Of a stretch of DNA of 51,326 bases, positions 1 through 8,125 are shown piece by piece. A model generated the notes under the pieces. The model was not told where the DNA came from. It searched no databases and saw only the letters and a program-made list of their open reading frames with translations. The stretch covers positions 1 to 51,326 of the forward strand of contig JAEEON010000049.1 of the NCBI GenBank assembly GCA_016284305.1, in the 5' to 3' direction. Origin of the DNA: Bacteroidales bacterium (GTDB taxonomy: Bacteria > Bacteroidota > Bacteroidia > Bacteroidales > F082). The position numbers and the translations under genes were made by a program. Numbering within the stretch: position 1 is the stretch's first letter; each line of letters opens with the position of its first letter.

Positions 1-141
1 TGTAATTACTGGTCATCCACTCATAGTGATATTAACTATGCGTACTGTGTTTATTTGGGCAGTGGTTATTTCGGTTTTGATAATAGTGTGAATTATCGAA
101 GTACTGGAAATGTTGTGCGCTTGGTCCATTCCATCCAGTAA
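1..141 (+). CDS. 3' end of a FISUMP/DUF1566-like surface protein (partial)
   Basis: The window opens inside a reading frame that runs from base 1 to a TAA at 139-141 and gives 46 residues. The peptide begins CNYWSSTHSDINYAY and ends in VRLVHSIQ. The pattern YWSST, then aromatic/Gly/Ser-rich strands, then a C-terminal VRLV is typical of the end of the Fibrobacter succinogenes major paralogous (FISUMP) / DUF1566 domain, common in secreted proteins of Bacteroidota. The 5' part lies outside the window, so signal peptide and full architecture cannot be judged. The assignment rests on a short motif. About 100 bp of non-coding sequence follow, in which I see no clear terminator or promoter. Confidence 0.55.
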   Translation, partial: CNYWSSTHSDINYAYCVYLGSGYFGFDNSVNYRSTGNVVRLVHSIQ

Positions 142-243
142 CTTAAAGAGGGTGACCAAAAAGTTCGGGAGGTAATGACGTACTCGCAGCTACTTTTTTG
201 CACGCTAAAAGCATAAGGAATACGATCCGTAAAAAGCCAAACC

Positions 244-834
244 ATGCTCAAAAACATCCTCTTCGATTTCGGTGGGGTGCTCCTCGATTGGAACCCCCAT
301 TATCTCTACGATCCCTATTTCGGCGATGTTGAGAAAGCCGAATGGTTTCTAACAAATATTTGCACCTATGAGTGGAATGCCCAGCACGACAATGGTCGGC
401 CTGTTGCTGAAGGTACTGCCGAGCTGATTGTCGAGCATCCCGAATGGGAAAAGGAAATCCGTATGTATTACGACGAATTCATGAAGATGATGGGTGGACA
501 GATTCCAGGTATGGAGGATCTGGTCAAGGACGTGAAAGCACAAGGCTATCGAGTTTTTGGCCTATCCAACTGGTCGGTGGAGACCTTTGCATTGGTGCGT
601 CCTGTCTATCCGGTGCTCGATTTGATGGAAGACATGGTGATTTCGGGAAAAGTGCGGGTGATGAAGCCCGACCATCGTATTTTTGAGTTGGCCTTGGACC
701 GTTTCGGAATCAAGGCCTCCGAAAGTGTCTTCATCGATGACAACCCCAACAACGTCCGGGCAGCCACCGAAGTGGGAATTCGAGGAATCCTGTTCCAGTC
801 GCGAGAGCAGCTGGTCAAGGAACTGTATCAATAG
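244..834 (+). CDS. HAD-superfamily (subfamily IA) phosphatase, YihX-like
   Basis: This 196-residue protein carries the four HAD motifs: DFGGVL near the N terminus (nucleophile Asp8), LSNW (motif II Ser, about residue 108), KPD (motif III Lys, about 141) and IDDNPNN (motif IV acids, about 164-170). The helical cap lies between motifs I and II, as in subfamily IA. The residue two after the nucleophile is Gly rather than the usual Asp, which is also seen in the YihX and epoxide-hydrolase N-terminal branch. It is probably a soluble cytoplasmic phosphatase for a small sugar phosphate or similar substrate; the substrate cannot be read from sequence. Its stop overlaps the 3' end of the convergent esterase gene by 7 bp. 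Confidence 0.85.
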   Translation: MLKNILFDFGGVLLDWNPHYLYDPYFGDVEKAEWFLTNICTYEWNAQHDNGRPVAEGTAELIVEHPEWEKEIRMYYDEFMKMMGGQIPGMEDLVKDVKAQGYRVFGLSNWSVETFALVRPVYPVLDLMEDMVISGKVRVMKPDHRIFELALDRFGIKASESVFIDDNPNNVRAATEVGIRGILFQSREQLVKELYQ

Positions 835-1919
835 CTTACCATGATTTTTCTCATAGCACCTTCCGAGGTTTTGAGGAAATACACGCCTTGCTGGAATCCA
901 CTTAAGTCAATGGTGTTTTCACCTTTGTGGACTTGATGCTTCGCCATCAAATGTCCTAAGAGGTCAAAAACAGTAACCTCTGTATCGGCATCCACCTCGA
1001 TCGTACAGGTTCCTGAAGTTGGATTGGGCCAAAGGCGAAGCTCTGAAGTCTCGGGCTCCTCGATGCCCAAACCTCCGCTGCTGTCAGTGGTGAAAAATTT
1101 ATGGATCTCTGTCATATAGCCGATGTCGTACTGGCTCTCATTGTGATACCAGGTATGATTGCCACCGATAACCTTGAGGAGTTGTAATTCGGCTTCTCCC
1201 TCGTAGGTGTAGCGTACAAAACGAAGGCCGTCGTTGTGGAGGTCGGGCAGGGTGTCAATGACCGGTTCGTCCACGCAGTGGTTGGCGTTCTTCCAGTAAT
1301 TGATGATGGCATCCACATTCAGACCGAGGTTGCCTCCGAAATACTGTGAGTTGCCGTTGTACCCCACTACGGGGTCGTTGGTGCCATGGATGTGCAGCAT
1401 TTTGACAGGTGCCACCGCCGTATGCGAGGCCATGGCATGGGTGATGAGCCCGCTGACGGGAGCACAGGCCGTCATGCGGTCACCGTGTTCGATGGCCATG
1501 CGATGTGTCATGAAACCGCCCATCGAGAAGCCAGTGAAGAAGACACTGTCCAAATTGACAGGATATTGCACGGCAAGGGTGTCAAGGAGCGCCATCAGAA
1601 AGCCCGAGTCATCGATGCTGCTGCTCATCAGCGCCGCGTTCCACATGGTGGAGCCCGACTGTGAAAGCGCCTGAGGTATCACCACCATCCACCCGAAACG
1701 ATTGGAAATCTGCTGGAAATGGAACTCGTTGTCCAAACGGGTGATGTTGTCGCCCAAACCATGAAGGAAGTACATTATGGGCATGGTCTCGCCATGCTCC
1801 GATGGGGTCTTTACCAAGTATTCGCGTTGAACACCCTGCCATTCAAAATGCTGGATCTGCGCAAAACCCGCTGTCGCCAGCAGCAGGAACAATAGGATCA
1901 TGCTGTATTTCTTTCCCAT
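828..1919 (-). CDS. Secreted LpqC/PHB-depolymerase-type esterase with T9SS C-terminal sorting domain
   Basis: The 363-residue protein starts with a signal peptide (MGKKYSMILLFLLLATAGFA, cleavage before Gln21). An alpha/beta-hydrolase domain follows. The oxyanion region is HGLGD, the nucleophile elbow is GFSMGG (Ser132), the acid is in HGTNDP (Asp182) and the His is in GGNHTW (His255). This set matches the LpqC / feruloyl-esterase / poly(3-hydroxybutyrate) depolymerase-like family, so it probably cleaves carboxylic esters on plant or microbial polymers outside the cell. Residues about 288-363 form a T9SS type A sorting domain (LWPNPTSG start, GVYFLKT near the end), so the product is exported through the Por secretion system. 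Its start faces the POT transporter gene across a divergent promoter region. Confidence 0.88.
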   Translation of the reverse strand: MGKKYSMILLFLLLATAGFAQIQHFEWQGVQREYLVKTPSEHGETMPIMYFLHGLGDNITRLDNEFHFQQISNRFGWMVVIPQALSQSGSTMWNAALMSSSIDDSGFLMALLDTLAVQYPVNLDSVFFTGFSMGGFMTHRMAIEHGDRMTACAPVSGLITHAMASHTAVAPVKMLHIHGTNDPVVGYNGNSQYFGGNLGLNVDAIINYWKNANHCVDEPVIDTLPDLHNDGLRFVRYTYEGEAELQLLKVIGGNHTWYHNESQYDIGYMTEIHKFFTTDSSGGLGIEEPETSELRLWPNPTSGTCTIEVDADTEVTVFDLLGHLMAKHQVHKGENTIDLSGFQQGVYFLKTSEGAMRKIMVSY

Positions 1920-1947
1920 AAGCTGTTGAATTTGATGGTTGTCAGTG

Positions 1948-1955
1948 CAAAAATA
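1948..1955 (-). promoter_or_regulatory. -7 promoter box for the secreted esterase
   Basis: On the minus strand the sequence reads TATTTTTG, a match to the Bacteroidota -7 consensus TAnnTTTG, 29 bp before the esterase start codon. The -33 element is weak (no clear TTTG at 19-21 bp), so confidence is moderate. Confidence 0.5.
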
Positions 1956-1962
1956 GTTTTTT

Positions 1963-1993
1963 TTTGTTTTTTCACGAAACTTACTTAACTTTG
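1963..1993 (+). promoter_or_regulatory. Promoter for the first POT transporter
   Basis: A TTTG (-33 box, 1963-1966) is followed after exactly 19 bp by TAACTTTG (-7 box, 1986-1993), matching the Bacteroidota consensus. It predicts an untranslated leader of about 45 nt before the ATG at 2045. Confidence 0.75.
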
Positions 1994-2044
1994 CGACTTA
2001 TTTAGGGAATATCTAATCATTAAATAATCATTAAAATTCACATT

Positions 2045-3706
2045 ATGGGTACATTAGCAAATCTTTGGCAAAACCACAGGACCTTGGTGGTCTTTGTCAT
2101 GATCCTAATCATTGTCATCCCTTTCTTGATTTTCTATCTGAGAAAGGCTAAAAATGAACACCCTAAAGGCTTGATCGCCGCCGCATTGAGCAACATGGGC
2201 GAGCGCTTTGGCTATTACATCATGAATGCCGTGCTGGTGCTGTTCATCTGCTCCAAGTTCGGTATCTCCGATGAGACCTCGGGCGTGATCTTTGGTGTGT
2301 TCTATTTCTTGATTTATGTGCTTGCGCTTCCTGGTGGTATCATCGCCGACCGCACACAGAACTACAAAAAGACCATCATCACCGGTATCATCGTGATGGC
2401 CCTCGGCTATGGCCTTCTCTCCATTCCCGTGTTCAGCACTGGTGGTGGCATGAAGTCATGGCCTTTCGTCCTTGCGATGATCGCCTTGCTGCTCATTGCC
2501 TGTGGTAACGGTCTTTTCAAAGGCAACCTGCAGGCTATTGTGGGCCAACTGTATGACGACTTTGAGGCCGAAGCAGCCAAGAAAGGCCCCGAGGCCTTGG
2601 CTGCTGCCAAAGAAAAACGCGATAGCGGCTTCCAGATCTTCTACGTGTTCATCAACATTGGTGGCGTGATCGCCCCGTTTGTGGCTCCCATCATCCGCGA
2701 CTGGTGGCTGAAGACCAAAGACTTGGTTTACAACGCCGACCTCCCGCGTCTGTGCCACAAGTTCATCATGGGTACCATGGAAGGCAACGACATGACCAAC
2801 CTTACGGCCTTGTCACAAAACTATTCTGGTGCCGCCGAAAACCTGTCGGGTTTCTGTGAAAACTATCTCCAGGTGTATAACACAGGCGTTCATTATTCCT
2901 TCATCGTCTCGGTGCTGGCCATGCTGATCTCCCTGTTCATCTTCATTGCGGTCAGACACAAACTGCCGAATCCAGTCAAGAAAGTCAAAGCTGAAACCAA
3001 AAATGTTTCCGCCGCTGAGATTCAAGCCGACGCCAAGGAAATCAAACAGCGTATGGCTGCTCTGTATGCCGTGTTGGGTATCGCCGTGTTCTTCTGGCTC
3101 TCCTTCCACCAGAACGCCCAGTCGCTGTCCATCTTCGCCCGCGACTTCTTGGATACCAGCGCGCTTCCGCCTGAGATCCTCCAATTCATCAATCCGTTCT
3201 TCGTGATCGTGCTGACACCAATCGTCATGTGGATCTTCGCTTCATTGGCTCGCAAGGGCAAAGAGGTCTCCACACCTAAGAAGATTGCGTTGGGTATGTT
3301 CATCGCTGCCTGTGCCTACATCTTCTTGATCTTTATCGCCATTGCTCACAACTATCCTTCGGGCAACGCTTTCAAGGCACTTCCTGAAGCGGAAAAGATG
3401 GCTATGAAGACTGGGCCGTGGGTGATGATTGTGACGTACTTCTTCCTCACCGTGGCTGAGCTGTTCATCTCACCGTTGGGTCTGTCGTTCGTCTCGAAGA
3501 TCGCTCCTCGCCATATGGTGGGTATGTGCCAAGGCTTGTGGCTGTCGGCCACCGCTATCGGCAACCTCTTGATCTTCCTCGGCGTGAGAATGTTGAACGC
3601 TTTCCCGCACCAGTGGATGACCTGGGGTGTCTTCGCCTTGATCTGCCTCGTTTCGATGTCGATCATGCTCGGCATGTTGAAGTGGCTTGAACGAGTCGCA
3701 AAATAA
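2045..3706 (+). CDS. POT/PTR-family proton-coupled peptide transporter (copy 1)
   Basis: This is a 553-residue inner-membrane protein of the proton-dependent oligopeptide transporter branch of the major facilitator superfamily. The PTR2 signatures are visible: HPKG followed by GERFGYYIM at the first core helix (the ExxERxxYY motif that couples protons) and an FxNIGG...PF segment in helix 5. About 12-14 hydrophobic helices can be counted, with a longer periplasmic or cytosolic insert between helices 6 and 7. It starts with an extra N-terminal helix (residues about 12-33) before the HPKG motif. The family imports di- and tripeptides with protons, and a second copy follows directly downstream. 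Confidence 0.92.
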   Translation: MGTLANLWQNHRTLVVFVMILIIVIPFLIFYLRKAKNEHPKGLIAAALSNMGERFGYYIMNAVLVLFICSKFGISDETSGVIFGVFYFLIYVLALPGGIIADRTQNYKKTIITGIIVMALGYGLLSIPVFSTGGGMKSWPFVLAMIALLLIACGNGLFKGNLQAIVGQLYDDFEAEAAKKGPEALAAAKEKRDSGFQIFYVFINIGGVIAPFVAPIIRDWWLKTKDLVYNADLPRLCHKFIMGTMEGNDMTNLTALSQNYSGAAENLSGFCENYLQVYNTGVHYSFIVSVLAMLISLFIFIAVRHKLPNPVKKVKAETKNVSAAEIQADAKEIKQRMAALYAVLGIAVFFWLSFHQNAQSLSIFARDFLDTSALPPEILQFINPFFVIVLTPIVMWIFASLARKGKEVSTPKKIALGMFIAACAYIFLIFIAIAHNYPSGNAFKALPEAEKMAMKTGPWVMIVTYFFLTVAELFISPLGLSFVSKIAPRHMVGMCQGLWLSATAIGNLLIFLGVRMLNAFPHQWMTWGVFALICLVSMSIMLGMLKWLERVAK

Positions 3707-3723
3707 TCGGTTTTTAATATGAA

Positions 3724-3757
3724 ATGATAAAGGCTTGCCTCGGCAAGCCTTTATCAT
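3724..3757 (+). terminator. 16-bp hairpin between the two POT genes
   Basis: A near-perfect inverted repeat (ATGATAAAGGCTTGCC / GGCAAGCCTTTATCAT) directly follows the first transporter. It lacks a good U-run, so it may attenuate, protect the 3' end or be a processing site rather than act as a strong intrinsic terminator. Confidence 0.6.
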
Positions 3758-3764
3758 GTTAAAA

Positions 3765-3799
3765 TTCTTACTTCTTACTTCTGTCTTCTATCTTCTAAA
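3765..3799 (+). repeat. Heptamer array, five (TTCTNNN) units
   Basis: Five consecutive 7-bp units read TTCTTAC, TTCTTAC, TTCTGTC, TTCTATC and TTCTAAA, ending 4 bp before the ATG of the second POT gene. An almost identical five-unit array is on the minus strand at 13732-13766, and a third is at 9910-9944. Confidence 0.8.
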
Positions 3800-3803
3800 A
3801 AAT

Positions 3804-5486
3804 ATGTTCAAAGGACATCCCAAAGGCCTCTACGCCCTCGCCCTCGCCAACACGGGCGAGCGATTTGGCTATTATACCATGTTGGCTATCTTTGTGCTTT
3901 TCCTTCAAGCCAAGTTCGGCTACAACGAAGCACAAGCGGGTAACATCTACGGCATCTTCCTCGGCTGCGTCTATTTCATGCCCCTCATCGGCGGTATGCT
4001 GGCCGACCGCTTCGGCTACGGCAAGATGGTCCGAACGGGCATCATCGTGATGTTCCTCGGCTACCTGCTGCTGGCGGTGCCGATGGCTACCTCGACGGCA
4101 AAAATTACCATGTTCTCCGCCTTGGCACTGATCGCCATCGGCACGGGACTCTTCAAAGGCAACCTCCAAGTGATGGTGGGCAACCTTTACGACGAAGCCA
4201 AATACAGCGCTTTCCGCGACAATGGCTTCAGCCTGTTCTACATGGCCATCAACATTGGCTCGATGTTCGCCCCCATGGCGGCTACCAAAGTGACGGATCT
4301 CTTCCTCGGCAAGGCGGGTTACACCTACGTGCCGCAAATTCCCTCGTTGGCCCATCAATATCTTGATGGCACCATCTCGGCCGACGCTTTGTCGAGCTTT
4401 GAGGCCTTGGCAGTGCAACAAGGAGGTAACATCAACGACTTGGCAGGCTTTGCCAACAGCTATATTGATGCACTCTCTGGAGCCTATAATTACGGCTTCG
4501 GTGTGGCTTGCATCTCGCTGATTCTCTCCATGGCCATCTATCTGGGCTTCCGCAAGTGGTACAAGCACGCCGACGTGAACGCCAAGCAGGCCAAGACAAT
4601 GGAACACACCACCGTCCATGTGGAGGAGCTCTCCAAGGAGCAGACCCGCGAACGCATCACCGCCTTGGTGATGGTTTTCGCCGTGGTCATCTTCTTCTGG
4701 ATGTCGTTCCAGCAGGCAGGTCTCTGTCTGACGTATTTCGCCCGCGACTATACGCAAAGCACCGTTTCGGGCCTTACCCGGTTTGGCTTCAATATCTGGT
4801 CGTTGACTTTGATAGCCATCTCGATCTATACGATGTTCGGTGCCGCCCAAGCCACTAAACCCTTGAACAGAGGCATATTGTGCGGTGTTACTGTTTTTCT
4901 GTGGGGTTTGGCAATAATGCTTTATAGGACCATGCCCGACACCATCAACATCCTGCCTCAGCAGTTCCAGCAGTTCAATCCTTTCTTCGTGGTCGCCCTG
5001 ACGCCTGTCTCGATGGCAGTGTTCGGCGCTTTGGCGAGGAAAGGGAAGGAGCCGTCTTCACCGCGTAAGATCGGCATGGGTATGGTCGTTGCTGCCCTCG
5101 GCTTCCTCATCTTGGTCATCTGTTCCTTCTCGCTGGCCAGTCCGGCCGAGTTGAAGGCGCAAGGTGGCGTGAGTAGCACGTTGGTCTCGCCCAACTGGCT
5201 TATCAGCACCTATCTCGTGCTGACCTTCGCTGAACTGTTGCTGAGCCCCATCGGCATCTCCTTCGTCACGAAGGTGGCGCCACCCAAGTACAAGGGCATG
5301 ATGATGGGCCTCTGGTTCTGCGTGACGGCCATCGGTAACTACCTCACCAGCGTCATAGCGCGCATCTGGGGCACCGGCATGCCACTCTGGATGGTCTGGG
5401 GCGTCCTCGTGGTGCTCTGCCTCCTCTCTGCCGTCTTCATCTTCTCAATCATGAAGCGGTTGGAGAAGGCTACCTCTGGGTGTTAA
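3804..5486 (+). CDS. POT/PTR-family proton-coupled peptide transporter (copy 2)
   Basis: A 560-residue paralogue of the preceding gene. HPKGLYALAL and GERFGYYTM give the PTR2 signature within the first 25 residues, and YMAINIGSMFAP is the helix-5 motif. The frame is open upstream (TTG at 3735, ATG at 3756), but those starts lie inside the intergenic hairpin and the heptamer repeat. The ATG at 3804 puts the HPKG motif at its usual distance from the N terminus, so I choose it. It probably imports di/tripeptides; the two copies may differ in substrate size or affinity. A long palindrome with a T-run follows the stop. Confidence 0.9.
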   Translation: MFKGHPKGLYALALANTGERFGYYTMLAIFVLFLQAKFGYNEAQAGNIYGIFLGCVYFMPLIGGMLADRFGYGKMVRTGIIVMFLGYLLLAVPMATSTAKITMFSALALIAIGTGLFKGNLQVMVGNLYDEAKYSAFRDNGFSLFYMAINIGSMFAPMAATKVTDLFLGKAGYTYVPQIPSLAHQYLDGTISADALSSFEALAVQQGGNINDLAGFANSYIDALSGAYNYGFGVACISLILSMAIYLGFRKWYKHADVNAKQAKTMEHTTVHVEELSKEQTRERITALVMVFAVVIFFWMSFQQAGLCLTYFARDYTQSTVSGLTRFGFNIWSLTLIAISIYTMFGAAQATKPLNRGILCGVTVFLWGLAIMLYRTMPDTINILPQQFQQFNPFFVVALTPVSMAVFGALARKGKEPSSPRKIGMGMVVAALGFLILVICSFSLASPAELKAQGGVSSTLVSPNWLISTYLVLTFAELLLSPIGISFVTKVAPPKYKGMMMGLWFCVTAIGNYLTSVIARIWGTGMPLWMVWGVLVVLCLLSAVFIFSIMKRLEKATSGC

Positions 5487-5506
5487 AATGCTGAGGTGAC
5501 TATAAT

Positions 5507-5581
5507 GGGAACGATAGACGTCATTGCCACGTCGCTGCGCTAAGCTTCGCTCCTCGCAATGACGTCTATCGCTCCCTTTTT
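5507..5581. repeat. Dispersed palindromic element, copy A (also a likely terminator)
   Basis: The arms 5507-5527 and 5556-5576 pair over 21 positions with one mismatch, enclose a 28-nt loop and are followed by TTTTT. The minus-strand core GTCATTGCGAGGAGCGAAGC recurs, slightly changed, at 8096-8115 (copy B), and its first half in inverted orientation at 8182-8198 (copy C). Here it can end transcription of the second POT gene. It also supplies the last codons of the toxin-like frame on the minus strand. Confidence 0.75.
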
Positions 5582-5689
5582 GCTTACCTTATATAAAAAT
5601 AACCGCATGTGTTCGCCTATTGGTAATAATGCTGCTTGGTAAAAGGAAATGAGCTTTTCGTGAACCTCCTTGTCAATAAATACTTCCAT
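5540..5689 (-). pseudogene. Truncated toxin-like frame (RelE/ParE-type N terminus?) ending in a palindromic repeat
   Basis: A 49-residue frame starts MEVFIDKEVHEKLISFYQAA. This resembles the N terminus of small RelE/ParE-like toxins of Bacteroidota (first strand, then a helix). It loses that character after about 22 residues. The last residues (AIDVIARSEA) are encoded by copy A of the dispersed palindrome, so the native 3' part seems to be lost. It begins 2 bp after the stop of a 56-codon gene on the same strand, the usual antitoxin-toxin layout. The family link rests on a short stretch and is tentative; it could also be a random small frame. Confidence 0.35.
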
Positions 5690-5691
5690 GG

Positions 5692-5862
5692 CTACGGATG
5701 GAAATGTTTGTGAACGATTTCGAGAAGTCCCTGTTTTGATTCTTCCAATGATAAACACTGTTCACCTAATTCCTTTTTGCTGACTTTTTTTGCCGAAGCC
5801 GTATAGATCGCGGAAGGTTCAGATGCTGTCGTCGTTTTATCGGTATCTTGCTTATACTCCAT
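5692..5862 (-). CDS. Small hypothetical protein, possible antitoxin
   Basis: A 56-residue frame runs from ATG at 5862 to TAG at 5694-5692. It is charged and Lys/Glu/Ser-rich (for example KKVSKKELGE, then a C-terminal amphipathic stretch ending in HKHFHP), has no Cys motif or membrane segment, and I do not recognise the family. Its only functional hint is position: 2 bp upstream of a frame that looks like the N terminus of a RelE/ParE toxin. If the toxin is broken, this would be an orphan antitoxin remnant. The gene lies upstream of the nucleotidase promoter region and is read in the same direction as the nucleotidase stop. Confidence 0.4.
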   Translation of the reverse strand: MEYKQDTDKTTTASEPSAIYTASAKKVSKKELGEQCLSLEESKQGLLEIVHKHFHP

Positions 5863-5901
5863 TATTCAATTTATCTCTGCCTTTAAACGAGTTGCTGCAG
5901 A

Positions 5902-7530
5902 TTACTTTATATCCTTGATCCGTCCTTCAGTGCCAGCGTATTCGGCACCGACGTGGTTGTTCTTGTAGTTCTCCAGGAAGTTCTGGATGATGTCGGTGTC
6001 GAGCATGCCCGCATCTTGGATGTTACTGCAACGATTCATCATGGCGAAACCGTCGCCATGGTCGATGGCTATATAGCTTGAAGCGGCAAAGGTATAGGTC
6101 TTTTTGGGATCCAAAGGCTCGTACTTTCCGGTCTCTTTGTTCAAGATCTCCACCTTCTTGACGCGACGCTCGCCGTTGACACCGTCGAAGTCGTGATTTG
6201 CATTATAGACCACAGGGGAGGGAATGTTGGAATCATATTCAAACCTGAGACCTGAGACCTGCTGGAAGCCTCCAAATTCACCAGGGGCGATGGAAACGGA
6301 GAACTCGAGGATGTCGAGCAGCAGCTCACCGGTGCATTCGCCTTTGCAGGTGCCGTTCTCGAAGGGGAACATGGTGTATAGGTCGTTGAAGGTGACGTCG
6401 CCCTTGGGAAGGTCGGCCCTGATACTGCCACCACCGAGGAAGGCGATGTCAGTTCCAAACACTGTCCGGTAGGCGTCGGTGCAGAAGTTCCCGATATTGG
6501 TTTCCTGATTGCGGACAAGGCGGTTCTTTTGATCGTCGAAAGCAGCAAGCTTGACATCACTGGTGAAGATGACTTGTTCTGCGACTTTCCTATAACCCTC
6601 CTTGATCTCTTCGATGACCTTCAGCACAGACGGGTCTTTCTTGTCGTACGATTCCGTCGGGATGAGTTCAGTTTTGAACTTGCCGTTGGGACTGATGGTG
6701 AGTCTGCCCATGTACTGGAATTTGGTGCCCGTGGATGTCAAAGTGACATTCTCGCCATTCTTGTTTTTCACAATGCTATCCAGAATCACACTATGAGAGT
6801 GGCCGTCGAGGACCACGTCGATGCCGTAGGTGTTCTCGATCATGCTGGGAGAGTTGATCCCGCCTTCACCTTCGTCCTCGTCTCCAAGGTGTGATAGCAC
6901 CACCACGAAATCAGCGCCTTTCCCCCTGGCGGAATTGACCGCGTTTTGGACTGTCTCGTAGAAATTCTCGATGCAGAAACTATATACGTAATTCCCTTGC
7001 TCATCCTTGAAATAAGTAGGTGTCGAGGAATTGATCGTATAAGGCGTGGACATGCCAACGTAGGCTACATCGAAATTGCCATAATTGACGATATGATAAG
7101 GCTCGTAGATCTGTTTGTCCGTTCTCAGATCCTTGAAGTTGCAGCAAAGGCATTCGGCTTCAAGAGCTTCCATGAGTTCCATCTGACGGGGGATGCCGTA
7201 GTCAAATTCGTGGTTGCCGAGGGTGACGTAATCATATCCCACTGCGTTCATGATGTTGATGATGTTACGCCCGTGGGAGGCGGCACCCAAGCTTCCGCCT
7301 TGGACGAAATCGCCGTTGGAAACAACGGTGACATACTTATGGGAGGCCTTCATCTCATTCTTGAGGGCAGCAAAATTGGCATATCCATCAACGCCGCAGT
7401 GGACATCGTTCTCATAGAGGACGATGATGTCCTGTGAAACAGTAGCGGCTTGCTTGCTCGATTTGCAAGAAACGGAGAGGCAGCAGCAAAGAATGCTGGA
7501 AGCCAATAATAGTACGAAATTTCTTTTCAT
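5902..7530 (-). CDS. 5'-nucleotidase / UshA-type metallophosphatase lipoprotein
   Basis: A 542-residue protein with a lipoprotein signal peptide (lipobox LSVSC, Cys22), so it is anchored in an outer or inner membrane leaflet. The N-terminal calcineurin-like domain shows the dinuclear metal ligands: ENDVHC (Asp42, His44), NGDF (Asp74), GNHEFD (Asn106, His107) and GHSHS near residue 245. The C-terminal 5'-nucleotidase domain (about 330-530) has the GGGSIR substrate loop and NLYTMFPFEN-like region. It probably hydrolyses extracytoplasmic nucleotides (or UDP-sugars) to release nucleosides and phosphate for uptake. It is transcribed divergently from queF. Confidence 0.9.
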   Translation of the reverse strand: MKRNFVLLLASSILCCCLSVSCKSSKQAATVSQDIIVLYENDVHCGVDGYANFAALKNEMKASHKYVTVVSNGDFVQGGSLGAASHGRNIINIMNAVGYDYVTLGNHEFDYGIPRQMELMEALEAECLCCNFKDLRTDKQIYEPYHIVNYGNFDVAYVGMSTPYTINSSTPTYFKDEQGNYVYSFCIENFYETVQNAVNSARGKGADFVVVLSHLGDEDEGEGGINSPSMIENTYGIDVVLDGHSHSVILDSIVKNKNGENVTLTSTGTKFQYMGRLTISPNGKFKTELIPTESYDKKDPSVLKVIEEIKEGYRKVAEQVIFTSDVKLAAFDDQKNRLVRNQETNIGNFCTDAYRTVFGTDIAFLGGGSIRADLPKGDVTFNDLYTMFPFENGTCKGECTGELLLDILEFSVSIAPGEFGGFQQVSGLRFEYDSNIPSPVVYNANHDFDGVNGERRVKKVEILNKETGKYEPLDPKKTYTFAASSYIAIDHGDGFAMMNRCSNIQDAGMLDTDIIQNFLENYKNNHVGAEYAGTEGRIKDIK

Positions 7531-7578
7531 GATATTGGGTAATTGTTATTAGTCGTCAGTTTTCATTGTTTGGTGTGG

Positions 7579-7586
7579 CAAATGTA
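7579..7586 (-). promoter_or_regulatory. -7 promoter box for the 5'-nucleotidase
   Basis: The minus strand reads TACATTTG, an exact TAnnTTTG match 48 bp before the start codon. No convincing -33 TTTG is seen at the usual distance. Confidence 0.5.
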
Positions 7587-7620
7587 AGTCTTTTTTCCGT
7601 GCTGATTGCGAACATTTTCC

Positions 7621-7628
7621 TAATTTTG
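7621..7628 (+). promoter_or_regulatory. -7 promoter box for the que cluster
   Basis: TAATTTTG matches the consensus and ends 17 bp before the queF ATG. The predicted leader is only about 10-15 nt, too short for a preQ1 riboswitch. Confidence 0.55.
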
Positions 7629-7645
7629 CAACCAAAATCCATCCC

Positions 7646-8125
7646 ATGTCACGAAACGAACAAGAACTAAAAGGCGTCACGCTGTTGGGAAACCAAAACA
7701 CCCAATACAGCTATGACTATACGCCGGAGGTGCTGGAGACCTTCGAGAACAAACACCCGGAGAACGACTATCTGGTGACGCTCGACTGTCCCGAGTTCAC
7801 CTCGCTTTGTCCCAAGACGGGCCAACCTGACTTTGGACATATCATTATCAATTACATCCCGCGTACGCTGATGGTGGAGAGCAAGAGCTTGAAGCTCTAC
7901 CTTTTCAGCTTCCGCAACCATGGTGATTTTCATGAAGACTGCGTGAATATTATCATGAAAGATCTCGTCAAGCTTATGGACCCCAAATATCTGGAGGTCA
8001 TCGGCTTGTTCAATCCACGCGGCGGCATATCCATCAAGCCTTTCGCCAATTACGGAGACGCCGACCATCAAGACATGGTGAAGCAACGCCTCCTCCGTCA
8101 TTGCGAGGAGCGGAGCTTTGCGTAG
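7646..8125 (+). CDS. queF: NADPH-dependent 7-cyano-7-deazaguanine reductase (preQ0 reductase)
   Basis: A 159-residue unimodal QueF of the T-fold superfamily. It reduces the nitrile of preQ0 to the aminomethyl group of preQ1, the last step before insertion into tRNA. The catalytic Cys is in [11 protein letters not shown] (Cys55, with Asp62), and the QueF signature ESKSLKLY follows at about 78-85. The last nine residues (RHCEERSFA) and the stop codon come from the dispersed palindromic element that begins at 8095, so the native C terminus seems to have been replaced. It is the first gene of a queF-queC-queD-queE cluster. Confidence 0.95.
   Translation: MSRNEQELKGVTLLGNQNTQYSYDYTPEVLETFENKHPENDYLVTLDCPEFTSLCPKTGQPDFGHIIINYIPRTLMVESKSLKLYLFSFRNHGDFHEDCVNIIMKDLVKLMDPKYLEVIGLFNPRGGISIKPFANYGDADHQDMVKQRLLRHCEERSFA

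Noticed and set aside
3795..4850. 351-codon open frame on the minus strand
   Set aside because: It is opposite the second POT transporter, and its His/Glu-rich translation is a reflection of membrane-protein codons.
5507..5581. Insertion sequence end
   Set aside because: No transposase or target-site duplication is visible; the element is too short and is better described as a palindromic repeat.
7530..7646. preQ1 riboswitch upstream of queF
   Set aside because: The -7 box is only 17 bp from the start codon, leaving no room for the aptamer, and no matching sequence is seen.
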